Assembly: GCA_025175895.1 (NCBI GenBank)
Contig: CM045996.1
Coordinates: forward strand, 110,721,179-110,785,178
Direction of reading: 5' to 3'
Origin: Wurfbainia villosa
Lineage: Eukaryota; Streptophyta; Magnoliopsida; Zingiberales; Zingiberaceae
DNA: 64,000 nt
Made by a program: the position numbers and the translations under genes. Below are positions 24,747-34,562 of this stretch, piece by piece (positions within the stretch are counted from its first letter, which is position 1; every line of letters begins with the position of its first letter). Under the pieces are notes generated by a model. That model had not been told where the DNA came from. It worked only from the letters and a program-made list of their open reading frames with translations, and did not search any database.

Positions 24747-24804
24747 CATCTCACATCTAATTGACATGTATGTGTATTTATACACCCTAGATACATGTGA
24801 GATG
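24747..24804 (+). repeat. Hairpin repeat of element F
   Basis: CATCTCACAT (24747-24756) is perfectly complementary to ATGTGAGATG (24795-24804). The loop contains GTGTA-TTTA-TACAC, a second stem. It lies about 630 bases after the gag stop. Confidence 0.75.
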
Positions 24805-25020
24805 CTAGGATATGAGTTAAGTTCAAGGTGCATAGTTTTTACATCTAGATGAACTAAAACTCATCTAATTTTATTGATGGATCATTGGGAAAGCTTGTGT
24901 ACAAGTCATATACATAGAGCCCAAGGAATATGATCCAAAATAAGGTTTTGAAAACATTTTAAAATCATTTTGAAAAACCTTGGTGAAGTCTATCTTTTGA
25001 TAGCAATCACCATTGATGAG

Positions 25021-25080
25021 ATTGATACAAAGTGAGCCAAAAACTTAGAAGTTTTCTTCACTTTTGAATTTTGTATCAAT
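25021..25080 (+). repeat. Second hairpin of element F
   Basis: ATTGATACAAA (25021-25031) is perfectly complementary to TTTGTATCAAT (25070-25080). Element B has an equivalent at 14229-14281. Confidence 0.55.
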
Positions 25081-25992
25081 TTCACTATTTTATGGGTAAA
25101 ATAATTTTCAAATATTTTTCACTCATTGTATTGGTCATAGGTATTATACGTACCAAATTTCGTGATTTTTCAATATACGTATAATTATTTATGATTTTCT
25201 AAAACTCATTTCTGATAACTGAAAATCGGATTTTTTCAGTTATCAGTAGACTGCTCATAGTGGCAGTCGATTGATGATTCAATGATCGATTTCTGAATCA
25301 CTGATTGATTACTGATTCGGGATAAACAAGCTTGTCTAACCCGATTTTACTATGATTAAGGTCCCTAGCCACTCCTAACCCTAGGATATGCTTTGGGAAG
25401 CATGATGAAGGGTGAAAATCCATTGAATATGGATTAGGAGAGTTGTTTAGGGTTTGTATCAATGTTAAGGTGTTGGAAAGTTCAATGTTGAATTTCTAAC
25501 CTTAATTTTGATGGTTTAGAATTCCTATTGGCTTAGGGACTTCCCAAGGACATTGTTGATGCAATGGTCAAGGGGGAGCAAGCCTTTAGGGGGAGGTATC
25601 CATCTTGGAGTGATGGATGTGTTTTTCTCTCTTCTTGAAGGGGAAAAGGTTATCAATTGAGAAAATTGATGGAGTTTTAGAAACCTAATTTGAAAATTGG
25701 GAGAGTGTATAGGATTGCCTCTCTTGAGTGATATGGGACTTATCACTAAGAAGATGGTAGGCATCCTAGGTATTTTTGGACCAAGGGGGAGATTGTAAGA
25801 TCTCATTGGGACATGAGACATTGACCTCCTTGGAGAAAAGACCTTTTTGATGTTAGTCAAAAAGGGGGAGAATGTTTGGGGGAGAACATTTGGAGAGTGT
25901 TTACCAATTTGGGATAATTGGTAAGGGATTTGAGTTAGTGTTCTAACTCAATGATTTGTTTGGTTTTTGTCAAATATCAAAAAGGGGGAGAT

Positions 25993-27481
25993 TGTTGGTG
26001 CAATCGGCCGAGGTCACGATTGACCAGGACTCGAGTTTGACTCGAGTGATGTTTTGATGTTTCACAAAAAAATATGACAATGTAATTGTCATGGGAAAGT
26101 CCAAGTCATGGGTACTTGTCATGGGAAGTCCAAGTGGGACACTTGGCATTTGAGAAAAGTCCAAGCATGAGTCTTGGCAAATGGAAAGTCCAACAAAAGT
26201 TGGCAAGGGAAAGTCCAAGCATGGGTCTTGGCATGGAAAGTCCAAGCATGGGTCTTGGCATGAAAAGTCCAACATGGGTTGGCAAGGGAAAGTCCAAGGT
26301 TGAGTCTTGGCATTTGAGAAATCCAAGGGTTTGATATTGGTGGCGTAAAGTTCAAGCGGGAGTCTTGACAGCATAAATCCAATGATTGGCGGCGTAAAGT
26401 TCAAGCGGAGTCTTGGCGGCGTAAGTCCAATGTGCCTTGGCGGTGTAGACACCGTTAGCATGACAGAGCCAATGGAAGCACCTGAAGGCTAGCGCGATGG
26501 ATGAACAAGTCATGGATGACTTGGAGGGATCCGAGAGATGTGAGGCTGATGGAGGTGGTTAGAAGGCTTAGGTCTAGGCTAAGGGTGGTCTAGCAAGTAT
26601 GGGGGAACCATACTTGGGCTAAAACCTCATGTTTGAGGTGTGCCAGTCGACTGGTGCCATGTGGCAGTCGACTGGACCGAGTCAACTAGGGTTTGACTGT
26701 GGGTTGTGGCCTAGCAGTCGACTGCCATAAGTGGGCAGTCGACTGATGGCTCGAGCAGTCGACTGATCGTGTGATCAGTCGACTGGTGCTCGAGAAATCG
26801 GCCACAGAATGGAGTCGAGACTCGACTGGTCGAGTGAGGACTCCATCAGTCGACTGATGGTAGATCCGTTGGACTTGTCCAACGTGGATCTAGTCGTTGT
26901 CTCACAACAACAGTGGCATCAGTCGACTGATGGTCCCGATCAGTCGACTGATCGACTTTTTCCAGCACAGGTTGAAGCTTTATAAGGAGCTCGTGATGGA
27001 GGAAAATGTAATGGTTCTTTGAGGCGATTTGGGGCGAGTTGCTGCTGCAATTCAGTGTCTCCAAGTTCTACTCGATCAACCTAGCGATCAAGCATTCAAG
27101 AGCATTTGTAAAGTGTTTTTCTTTACTAGTTTTGCTTTGTATTTCATTGTATTTTCTTGTAGCTTTTGATTATTGTTGTAATCATCTTGTACGAGGTTTC
27201 TCCACCTCCGGATTGTTCCGAGAAGGAGTGTTTATTATAGTGGTGTGTGATTGGCATCGCTAGGGTTCATACGAACCCGATCCGTGGAGTAGGAACCGTG
27301 CGGTTCCAAACCACGTTATATCCTTGTGTTAGCGTGTTGTTCATTTCGTTATCGTTATTACTTTCATTTCTATTCCGCTGCGTACTAACGAAATTGTAGA
27401 GACGAACACGCAATCAAAGACCATCTACAAACGAGCAAAGCGCTATTCACCCCCCTTCTAGCTTCCAAACGATTCCTAACA
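25993..27481 (+). repeat. 3' LTR of element F
   Basis: It begins TGTTGG directly after AAAAAGGGGGAGAT and ends CCTAACA. It has more complete CAGTCGACTG sites (26640-26960) than the 5' LTR. Confidence 0.9.
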
Positions 27482-27735
27482 ATAATTTCATTAACCATCA
27501 TGATTTAAGCATTATTATCCATTTATGGGCACATTATCATCACCCAACACTATGCTAAAAATTTATAGGTCATGAGTATCAACATATATAACACTAAGTG
27601 TTGATCATGATTTAAACTATTTATGGGTGCATTATCATCACTCAACACTATGCTAAAAATTATGTCCCACCATCCTAAGTCAACCAAAAATATTATATAG
27701 ACGAATTCCATATGGGTGACTATCCTAGGGTTTTC
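27482..27735 (-). other. Element E non-coding segment after gag
   Basis: This 254-base stretch joins the E gag stop to the F insertion. It starts with the right target copy ATAAT and shows no gene. Confidence 0.6.
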
Positions 27736-29434
27736 CTAACCCTTAAGGATGGATTTAGGAACCCAAAATAAATTCTTTCCTATGGGGTTCACTAAAAATT
27801 CCTTAGGGATCCATTTTTTAGTTATTGTTTTCTTTTTATCTTGACCCCTAGCAATTAAGCATTTATAGGTCTTTTCATTTTTATTTTCCTTATATCCTAG
27901 GCCTTTCTTATTGAAGCTTGCTCTTTGGCTCCCTATGATCATGTTAAGGGTGTTGGAGTCAATTATGAATTTTTCTAGGGCCTTGGTCAAATGGTCTACC
28001 TTATCCCTTAGGACCCTATTTTCTTCAATGCATGCATCATTAACATCAAATGACATATAGTTATCATGTGAGCATGCATCATAATTATTAATATGTAAAC
28101 ATGCTTGTTCTAATTTATTTTCTAGGGTTTTAATTTGGTCAAGCATGTATTTATTCTTTTTCTTAGCCCTAAATAAATCCTTAGTAAGTCTAGAAATCAT
28201 GGAAACTATTTTATTGGGTGAGAGATTCGTTACCATAGTTTCCAAGTCCTCTTCCTCCGATTTCGATGATGATGAGGATGACGCTCTCCTCACTAGTACT
28301 TCTTTCTTCTTGCTCGGAGGAGGAGGTGTCTAGATCATCAAACACCATCAAAGCAAGGTTGGTGACAAAAGCATTCTCCTCTTCCGATGATGATGATGAT
28401 GATGAAGAGGGGTCATCCCATGTCCTTGCCTTTAGTGCCTTGGCCTTCCCTTTTTCTTTGGCCTTCTTCTCCTCTTCCTTTTTCTTCTTGCTCCCCTTCT
28501 TCTTCTTTTCTTCTTTCTTTCTCCTCTCCTCTTTGCTCTTGTTCAAGAGGGGACAATTATCCCTTATGTGTCCCTCTTGTTGGCAATTGTAACAAATTAT
28601 CTTCCCCCTTGGTCTTCTCCTTCTATCATTAGATTTATTAAATTTAAAATTTTTCAAATCACGCCTTACCTTCCTTACCATATAAGCTTCTTCCGTGCTA
28701 TCCATGGAGGAGGAGGAGGCTTCATCAGAGGAGGAGGGAGTCTCCATCTTCTTCTTTCCCTTGTTGGCCAATAGTGTCACTCCCCTTGATGGTTGAAATT
28801 TTGGCTCTTCTACTACTCCTTCGAGCCTTGTTTCATGGAGATCCATGGTTGAGAAGAATTCCTCCAAGGTGCTAACTTCTAGGTTCTTGGAGATGTAAAA
28901 GGAGTCCACCATTGAGCTCCATCTTGAGGATCGAGGGAAGGCATCTATTGCCTTTATGAGCATGTCCCTATTTGAAAGCTTCTCCCCTACACTAGATAAA
29001 CTGGTTATTATTTCTTTAAATCTAGCATGTAGAGATGTTACCTTTTCCCCTTTATCGAGTTTGATGTTGTTGAGTTGGGAGCGTAGGACATCTCTCCTTG
29101 CTAGCTTGGCCTCGGATGTGCCTTCATGAAGCTCCACTAGCTTCTCCCACATCTCTTTGCCACTAGAGCATTCCCTAATCTGGTTTACTTCTTGTTGGGG
29201 GAGTACGTTGAGGAGATGGTGCTTAGCCTTTGAATTTGCAAGGTGCTCCTCTCTTTGCTTTTTAGTCCACCTTGATTTGTCTAGTATTCTCCCCTCTTCA
29301 TCCCTAGGCATCTCAAAACTGTTTTCCATTATAAGCATAATATCGAAATCGGTTTCAAAGAATACCTCCATTCTCTTCTTCCACCAAGAGAATTCTCCCT
29401 CAAACTTTGGTGGGTGAATGTTGGAGCCGGCCAT
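27736..29434 (-). pseudogene. gag of element E, frameshifted
   Basis: The ATG at 29434 lies 45 bases after the primer site. The N-terminus (FSWWKKRMEVFFETDFD) is followed by a block of about 140 residues resembling the UBN2/Gag capsid-like region of copia elements (KLARRDVLRSQLNNIK, SLHARFKEI, STLEEFFSTMDLHE). A CCHC knuckle (28553-28594, CYNCQQEGHIRDNC), a Lys/Glu-rich stretch and a poly-Ser tract follow. A frameshift near 28290 moves homology to another frame (28293-27736), which has a coiled coil and ends FWVPKSILKG. It is the most complete Gag among the three pol-less elements. Confidence 0.85.
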
Positions 29435-29479
29435 CCTTGATTGTGCTTGTGGCGGTGGTTAGTCCGTTGACAAGCAACT

Positions 29480-29493
29480 TGGCTCTGATACCA
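29480..29493 (-). other. Primer binding site of element E
   Basis: The plus strand reads TGGCTCTGATACCA, so the minus strand has TGGTATCAGAGCCA two bases after the LTR. It is of the initiator Met-tRNA type. Confidence 0.9.
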
Positions 29494-29495
29494 CT

Positions 29496-30726
29496 TGTAG
29501 GGGATTGATGATCGGTGTTGGCCGGCTAGAGGGGGGTGAATAGCCTTTATCGTAGACGGTGGAAGTCGTTCGTTCGTTACTCGTCTACAAACACTATTAG
29601 CGCAAGTGGAATATACTAATACAAACAATTAAAGACAAAGCAAAGTAAAGAGCAATTTGCTAACAAGAGAATATAACATGGTTCATGGTCTCGCCGCTAA
29701 TCCATGACCTGATTCGTCCAAGGTGAATCACTCCTTTGCAAAATCCACTAGATCTCTCCTATGCACCAAGCTAGGTGGAGTTAACCTCTTTACAATCTCT
29801 CTTCTTACAATAGAATGGAATAATAGCAAGTGAAAAGAGTGGAAATCATTTTGGGCACTTTGGAGTTGTTAGGAGTTAAAGCATTAGGCTCCCAAATGCC
29901 CTCACCCCTTCTTTTTATAGAAGAAGAGGGTTTCTTCCCATTAACATAGGACCAGTCGACTGATGCCCCGATCAGTCGACTGATCCCGTAGTCGTTGTTT
30001 AATAACGGCTTCTTCCACGTTGGATTTCATCCAACGGCTCCCACATCAGTCCACTGATCTTACCATCAGTCGACTGATGGAGCTATCAGTTGAGTGCCAG
30101 AAGCGAACACTCCATTCTGTTCCTGAAACCCTTGTGACCCGGTTGGTGATGCCTTTCTCGATTGGTGGTGGTCTCGCAATCAGTCAATCCATGCGATCGT
30201 TGTTGTTCATGAACCGGACTCGAACACTAGTCGAGTCACAATCGACTTAGAGTAGTCGACTACCATAACAGGGCAGTTGGCTGATGTCGGGAAATCCCAT
30301 CCGACACTTAGCCAATTGGCCAAGTTCCACCTAAGCACACTACCCCTTCCCGGGTTACATTCGCTCAGTCTTATCCCTTGGAGTCCCTCGCCTTTGAAGT
30401 TGTCTTCGTCCGGCCATGTCCCTCGGATGCGCCAAGTGCATTGCTCTGCAGCACCATCCTTCGTGTCTCATCTTGAAGTCTACTTCCTCCGGCTTCAATC
30501 CAATCTCCTCGTCCGATGGTCCCTCGGATGCTCCAAGCGCACGACTTTCACAATGCTATCCTTCACCGACTCAAGGACCGAGTCATGAGAGGTGAAACTC
30601 GCCAATGCTCCATGTGCGAATTACTAAGTCCTGTAAGACTCTAATACACATATCAAATCCAAACATCCTAACTTAAACCCTTTGCCACATACATCAAAAC
30701 CATATCACGGGTTGATTGCCCTAACA
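29496..30726 (-). repeat. 5' LTR of element E
   Basis: On the plus strand it begins TGTAGGGG and ends CCCTAACA, 1231 bp. The complement of TATAAAAAG is at 29911-29919 and the complement of the CTATTCACCCCCC box lies near 29533. Confidence 0.88.
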
Positions 30727-30731
30727 CTTAC

Positions 30732-32468
30732 ACCCAATGGGTTTGACCCCTTCAGATGGATTAATCAAAGTCCATATTTGGTTAGTGTAAATGGATTCCA
30801 TTTCAGATCTCATGGCTTCAAGCCATTTCTCAGAATATGGGCTTATTATAGCTTTCTAATAGGATGTCGGCTCATCAAGCATGACACCATCGTTTTCATC
30901 CAAGAGAAAAGAATATCTCTCAGGTTGACGACATATCCTATAAGACCTGCGCAGAGCTTGGTCTACATGAATAGGTCGTACCACAACTCCTTGTGATGAT
31001 ATTGAATCATAATCCTCATCACCTTGTGGTGCATGTTCTTGTTCCATTAAGACATCAGTGCTATTTTGTGTATCTTAAACTTCTTCAAGATCAATTTTAC
31101 TCCCACTAGCTTTTCTAGAAATAAATTCCCTTTCTAGAAAAACACCATTTCTGGTGACAAACACTTTGCCTAGCATTGGGTTGTAAAAGTAATATCCCTT
31201 AATTTCCTTGGGATATCCAACAAAATAGTATCTATTTGATTTGGGGCCTAGTTTATCTGAAACTTGACGTCGTACGTAAGCCTCACAACCTCAAATCTTC
31301 ATAAAAGACATCTTGGGATTATTCCCAGTCCATATCTCATATGGTGTCTTTACGACTGCCTTAGATGGAACACGATTAAGTGTAAGAGCAGTTGTCTCTA
31401 GAGTATATCCCCAGAAGGAAATAGGAAGATCTGTATGACTCATCATTGATCGTACAATATCTAATAGAGTGTGATTTCTCCTCTCGAATACACCATTCCA
31501 CTATGGTGTTCTGGGTGGAGTGAGTTGAGATCGTATCCCAAACTCAACTAGATAGTCATGAAACTCTTGGCTAAGGTATTCCCCAACTCAATCTGATTGA
31601 AGCATCTTAATACTCTTACCAAGTTGGTTCTGTACTTCATTCTTGAATTCTTTGAACTTTTCAAATGATTCTTATTTGTGTCTCATAAGATACACATATC
31701 CATATCTACTAAAATCATCAGTAAATGTAATGAAGTACTGATAATCTCCTCTGGCTGCGACTTTGAAAGGACCACAAACATCACTATGTAAGAGGCCTAA
31801 CAAATCTGTCGCTCCTTCGCCTTGTCCACTAAATGGAGTCTTGGTCATCTTGCCTAAAAGATAAGATTCACATGTCTCATATGATTCAAACACAAATGAG
31901 TCTAGTAATCCACCTCTATGGAGTTGGGATATGTGACTCTCATTTATGTGACCCAAGCGACAATGCCAAACATATGTCTGATTTAAATCATTAGATTTGA
32001 ATCACTTGGTATTTATGTTATAGATTGGGTTTTCTAGATCTAGAACATAGATTCCATTCATCAAATGTGCATTGCAATAGAACATTTCATTTAATTAAAT
32101 AGAACAACATTTGTCCTTTATGTTAAATGAAAAACCTTTCTTGTCCAAACAAGAAATAGACATAATGTTCTTTGTTATTGCAGGTACAAAATAACACTCA
32201 TCTAGTTCTAAAATCAAACCACTTGGCAACGATAAGGAATATGTTCCTAAAGCTATAGAAGCAACTCTTGCGCCATTGCCCACACGTAGTCCACCTCTCC
32301 TTTCGTCAATGGTCTACTTCTTCTCAGGCCTTGCACATTAGTACAAATGAAAGAAGCACAACCGGTATCCAATACCCATGAAGAAGATATAGATAGATTA
32401 ACTTCTATAATATGTATACCTGAAGCAGAAGTCTCACTTTGCTTCTTCTTTACTTCCTCGAGGTACAT
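30732..32468 (-). pseudogene. Element C pol 5' part: protease, integrase, start of RT
   Basis: The protease motif DTG is at 32361-32369 within SWVLDTGCAS. The integrase finger (WHCRLGH) has lost its last Cys (CESY). The first core Asp is in SDVCGP (31780-31782). Later core motifs can be followed, but with stops, for example in the second-Asp motif and before NGVFERRN. The linker to RT ends at GVKPIG at the E junction, where CTTAC is duplicated. The frame is broken many times, so no polyprotein can be made. Confidence 0.8.
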
Positions 32469-33252
32469 TTTACAGTTCCTCTTCCAATGTCCAACTTCCT
32501 TACAGTGAAAGCAATTCCCTTTCCTTGGCCACCATACCTTTGGGCTTCAATGCTTTCTTGCCTTTTTCTTTGGCCTTGCCTTTAGACTTCTTCTTACCCT
32601 TGCCCTTTTTAACCATAAGTACATCACTAGTACTAGGTTGTATCTTCTTAAGATTGCTCTCAGCAGTTCTCAACATGCTTAAGAGCTCGTGCAATGGTTT
32701 GTCAATTTCACTCATGTAATAGTTCATGACAAATTGACTAAAACCTCTAGGCAATGACTACGGAATAAGGTCAGTGGCTAACTCTTGGCCTAAAGGAAAT
32801 CCCAATCTCTCTAGGTTCTCAACATACCCAATCATCTTGAGTACATAAGTTCCTACAGGTGTTCCTTCTTGCATCTTGCATTGAAATAATGCCTTAGATA
32901 CCTCAGATCTCTCATGCCCCGCTTGCTCTTGATATAGTTGCTTCAGGTGTGCAACCATAGCAAAGGCATCCATGTTCTCATATTGCTTCTGAAGCTCAGT
33001 GTTCATGGTTGCAAGCATAAGGCATGATGCATCTAATGCATCATCTTGATGCTTCTTGTAAGCATCCTTATCAGCACAAGTGGCATTGCTGGTGGGTGGT
33101 TCAGGAATGGGTTGCTCTAGGACATAGAATTTTCACTCATGTTTGAGAACTATTGTCAAATTCTTGTACCAGTCAATGAAGTTTGCTCCATTGAGCTTGT
33201 CCTTCTCAAGGACCGATCGTAGAGAGAGGGTATTTGATGTATTTGAAGACAT
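32469..33252 (-). pseudogene. gag of element C, with stops
   Basis: The likely ATG is at 33252 (MSSNTSNTLSLRSVLEK). TGA lies at 33133-33135 and TAG at 32758-32760 in the same frame. The central part (MNTELQKQYENMDAF, SKALFQCKMQEG) is a UBN2-type copia Gag. A lysine-rich stretch precedes the CCHC knuckle at 32472-32513 (CFHCKEVGHWKRNC). The knuckle is intact. Confidence 0.82.
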
Positions 33253-34547
33253 AGTGATCTACAACAAAAATAAAATGTAGAATTGAGTATCATATCTTAA
33301 ATCATTTAATTAGGCCTTTAATTAAATGAGACTCCCACTGAATCATAGATACCTATGGGACAAGATCCACATCATACTTCACCTTGAGTTAGCTTTGGTT
33401 AATCGCCCAAGATTTAGTATAACTAGGTAGGTAACATTTTACCAATTGCATCATAGGCAATTCTTGCAGAAAGAGGGGCCAAGATCCATATTACACATCA
33501 TATTGAGTTAGCTTTGGCTAATCACCCAAGACTTAGTTTAGATGTTCTCTAACCCATGTTTCCTAACTATTAGGAGAAGTCTCTAAGTATTTCTCAATCT
33601 AATTGAGACACTTAATTAAGTCTCATCCAAAGTTTGATAGCGAGACATCACAATTGTCCTCTCACATTCTACCAAGATAAAAATGTATTGCTTTGCTTTG
33701 GCAAACCCAACAACAAATGATCGAGGTAGTTTATGAGTACCAAACTTTGGTAGGCATATTAAATTGACTTAATTTAAGATAAGGTTATTATTTAGCATGC
33801 ATCACATACACACATAGCTTACACATGTATCATATACACAAATAGCAAATAATCTTAAACGTGACATGGTTATGGACCGAATCTATGATCTTCTCAAGCC
33901 AATGAGAAGAGCGAATGGTTAACCTAGGGATGACAACTTCTCCAAGTGCTTCCTTCGGTCATCCTGTGTTGTCGGCATCCTCCTTGTAACTTCAACCTTC
34001 AATAAACTTTTCATTTCTTTATTTTGTACATTACAAAATAAGAACACTCGAGTTACATTCGAATCTAAGTCTATTTTAAAACCAAAAAAATAGAGATGAA
34101 GACACAACACACAGGACATATTATGAATTACAACATGCACACACAACACACAACCACAATCACATTGGATCCTAGACCATAACCATGCACCATATCATTT
34201 ATAATGATGTAATTTTATAAAATTTATTATGAATACATACATGAATTTTAAGCCGCTTCACCAATAAGACGCAACACCAATGCGGTCCCACTAGCCGATT
34301 AGCGGGCGGCGTTCAAGGGGCAGCGCCCTCGGAGAAAAATTTATTTTCAACTCCTTAAATAAGTTGCTGCCCTTGTTCTCAAACACGGTCATGGTTGATT
34401 CAGTTTACCAAGCTATTCCCCTTTGTGACAATTTCTAGCCTAAAATTCGTGTACTCATAATACACATGTTTTATATCTCATATAAAACATGAAAATCTAA
34501 ATTTATATCACATATAAATCATCATAACGAAATATATGTATTGAAAG
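33253..34547 (-). other. Leader of element C
   Basis: About 1.3 kb separates the primer site from the gag start. I see no gene or strong structure in it. Confidence 0.5.
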
Positions 34548-34561
34548 TGGCTCTGATACCA
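34548..34561 (-). other. Primer binding site of element C
   Basis: The plus strand has TGGCTCTGATACCA next to the LTR. On the minus strand this is the Met-tRNA-type TGGTATCAGAGCCA. Confidence 0.9.
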
Positions 34562-34562
34562 C

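Larger units (their letters stand above)
24117..25992 (+). other. Post-gag non-coding region of element F
   Basis: No gene is seen. It contains hairpins at 24747-24804 and 25021-25080 and purine tracts near 25568, 25588, 25790, 25863, 25871 and 25983. The last abuts the LTR. Confidence 0.7.
20967..27481 (+). mobile_element. Element F: gag-only Sirevirus-type LTR retrotransposon
   Basis: It is 6515 bp with LTRs of 1460 and 1489 bp, a primer site, gag, a long non-coding region and a polypurine tract. It is flanked by ATAAT (20962-20966 and 27482-27486) in the non-coding part of element E. Most of the two LTRs is nearly identical, so it is probably the youngest insertion in this nest. No pol domain is present. 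Confidence 0.9.
18662..30726 (-). mobile_element. Element E: gag-only Sirevirus-type LTR retrotransposon, split by element F
   Basis: The target duplication CTTAC is perfect (18657-18661 and 30727-30731) and lies inside the RT gene of element C. Read on the minus strand it has a 1231-bp 5' LTR, primer site, gag, a non-coding region with hairpin and polypurine tracts, and a 1197-bp 3' LTR. Without element F (6.5 kb) it is about 5.5 kb. No pol domain is found, so it is non-autonomous. Confidence 0.88.

Noticed and set aside
28266..28632. Plus-strand frames rich in Met, Ser and Phe
   Set aside because: They are the antisense of the poly-Ser and Lys/Glu tracts in the element E gag.
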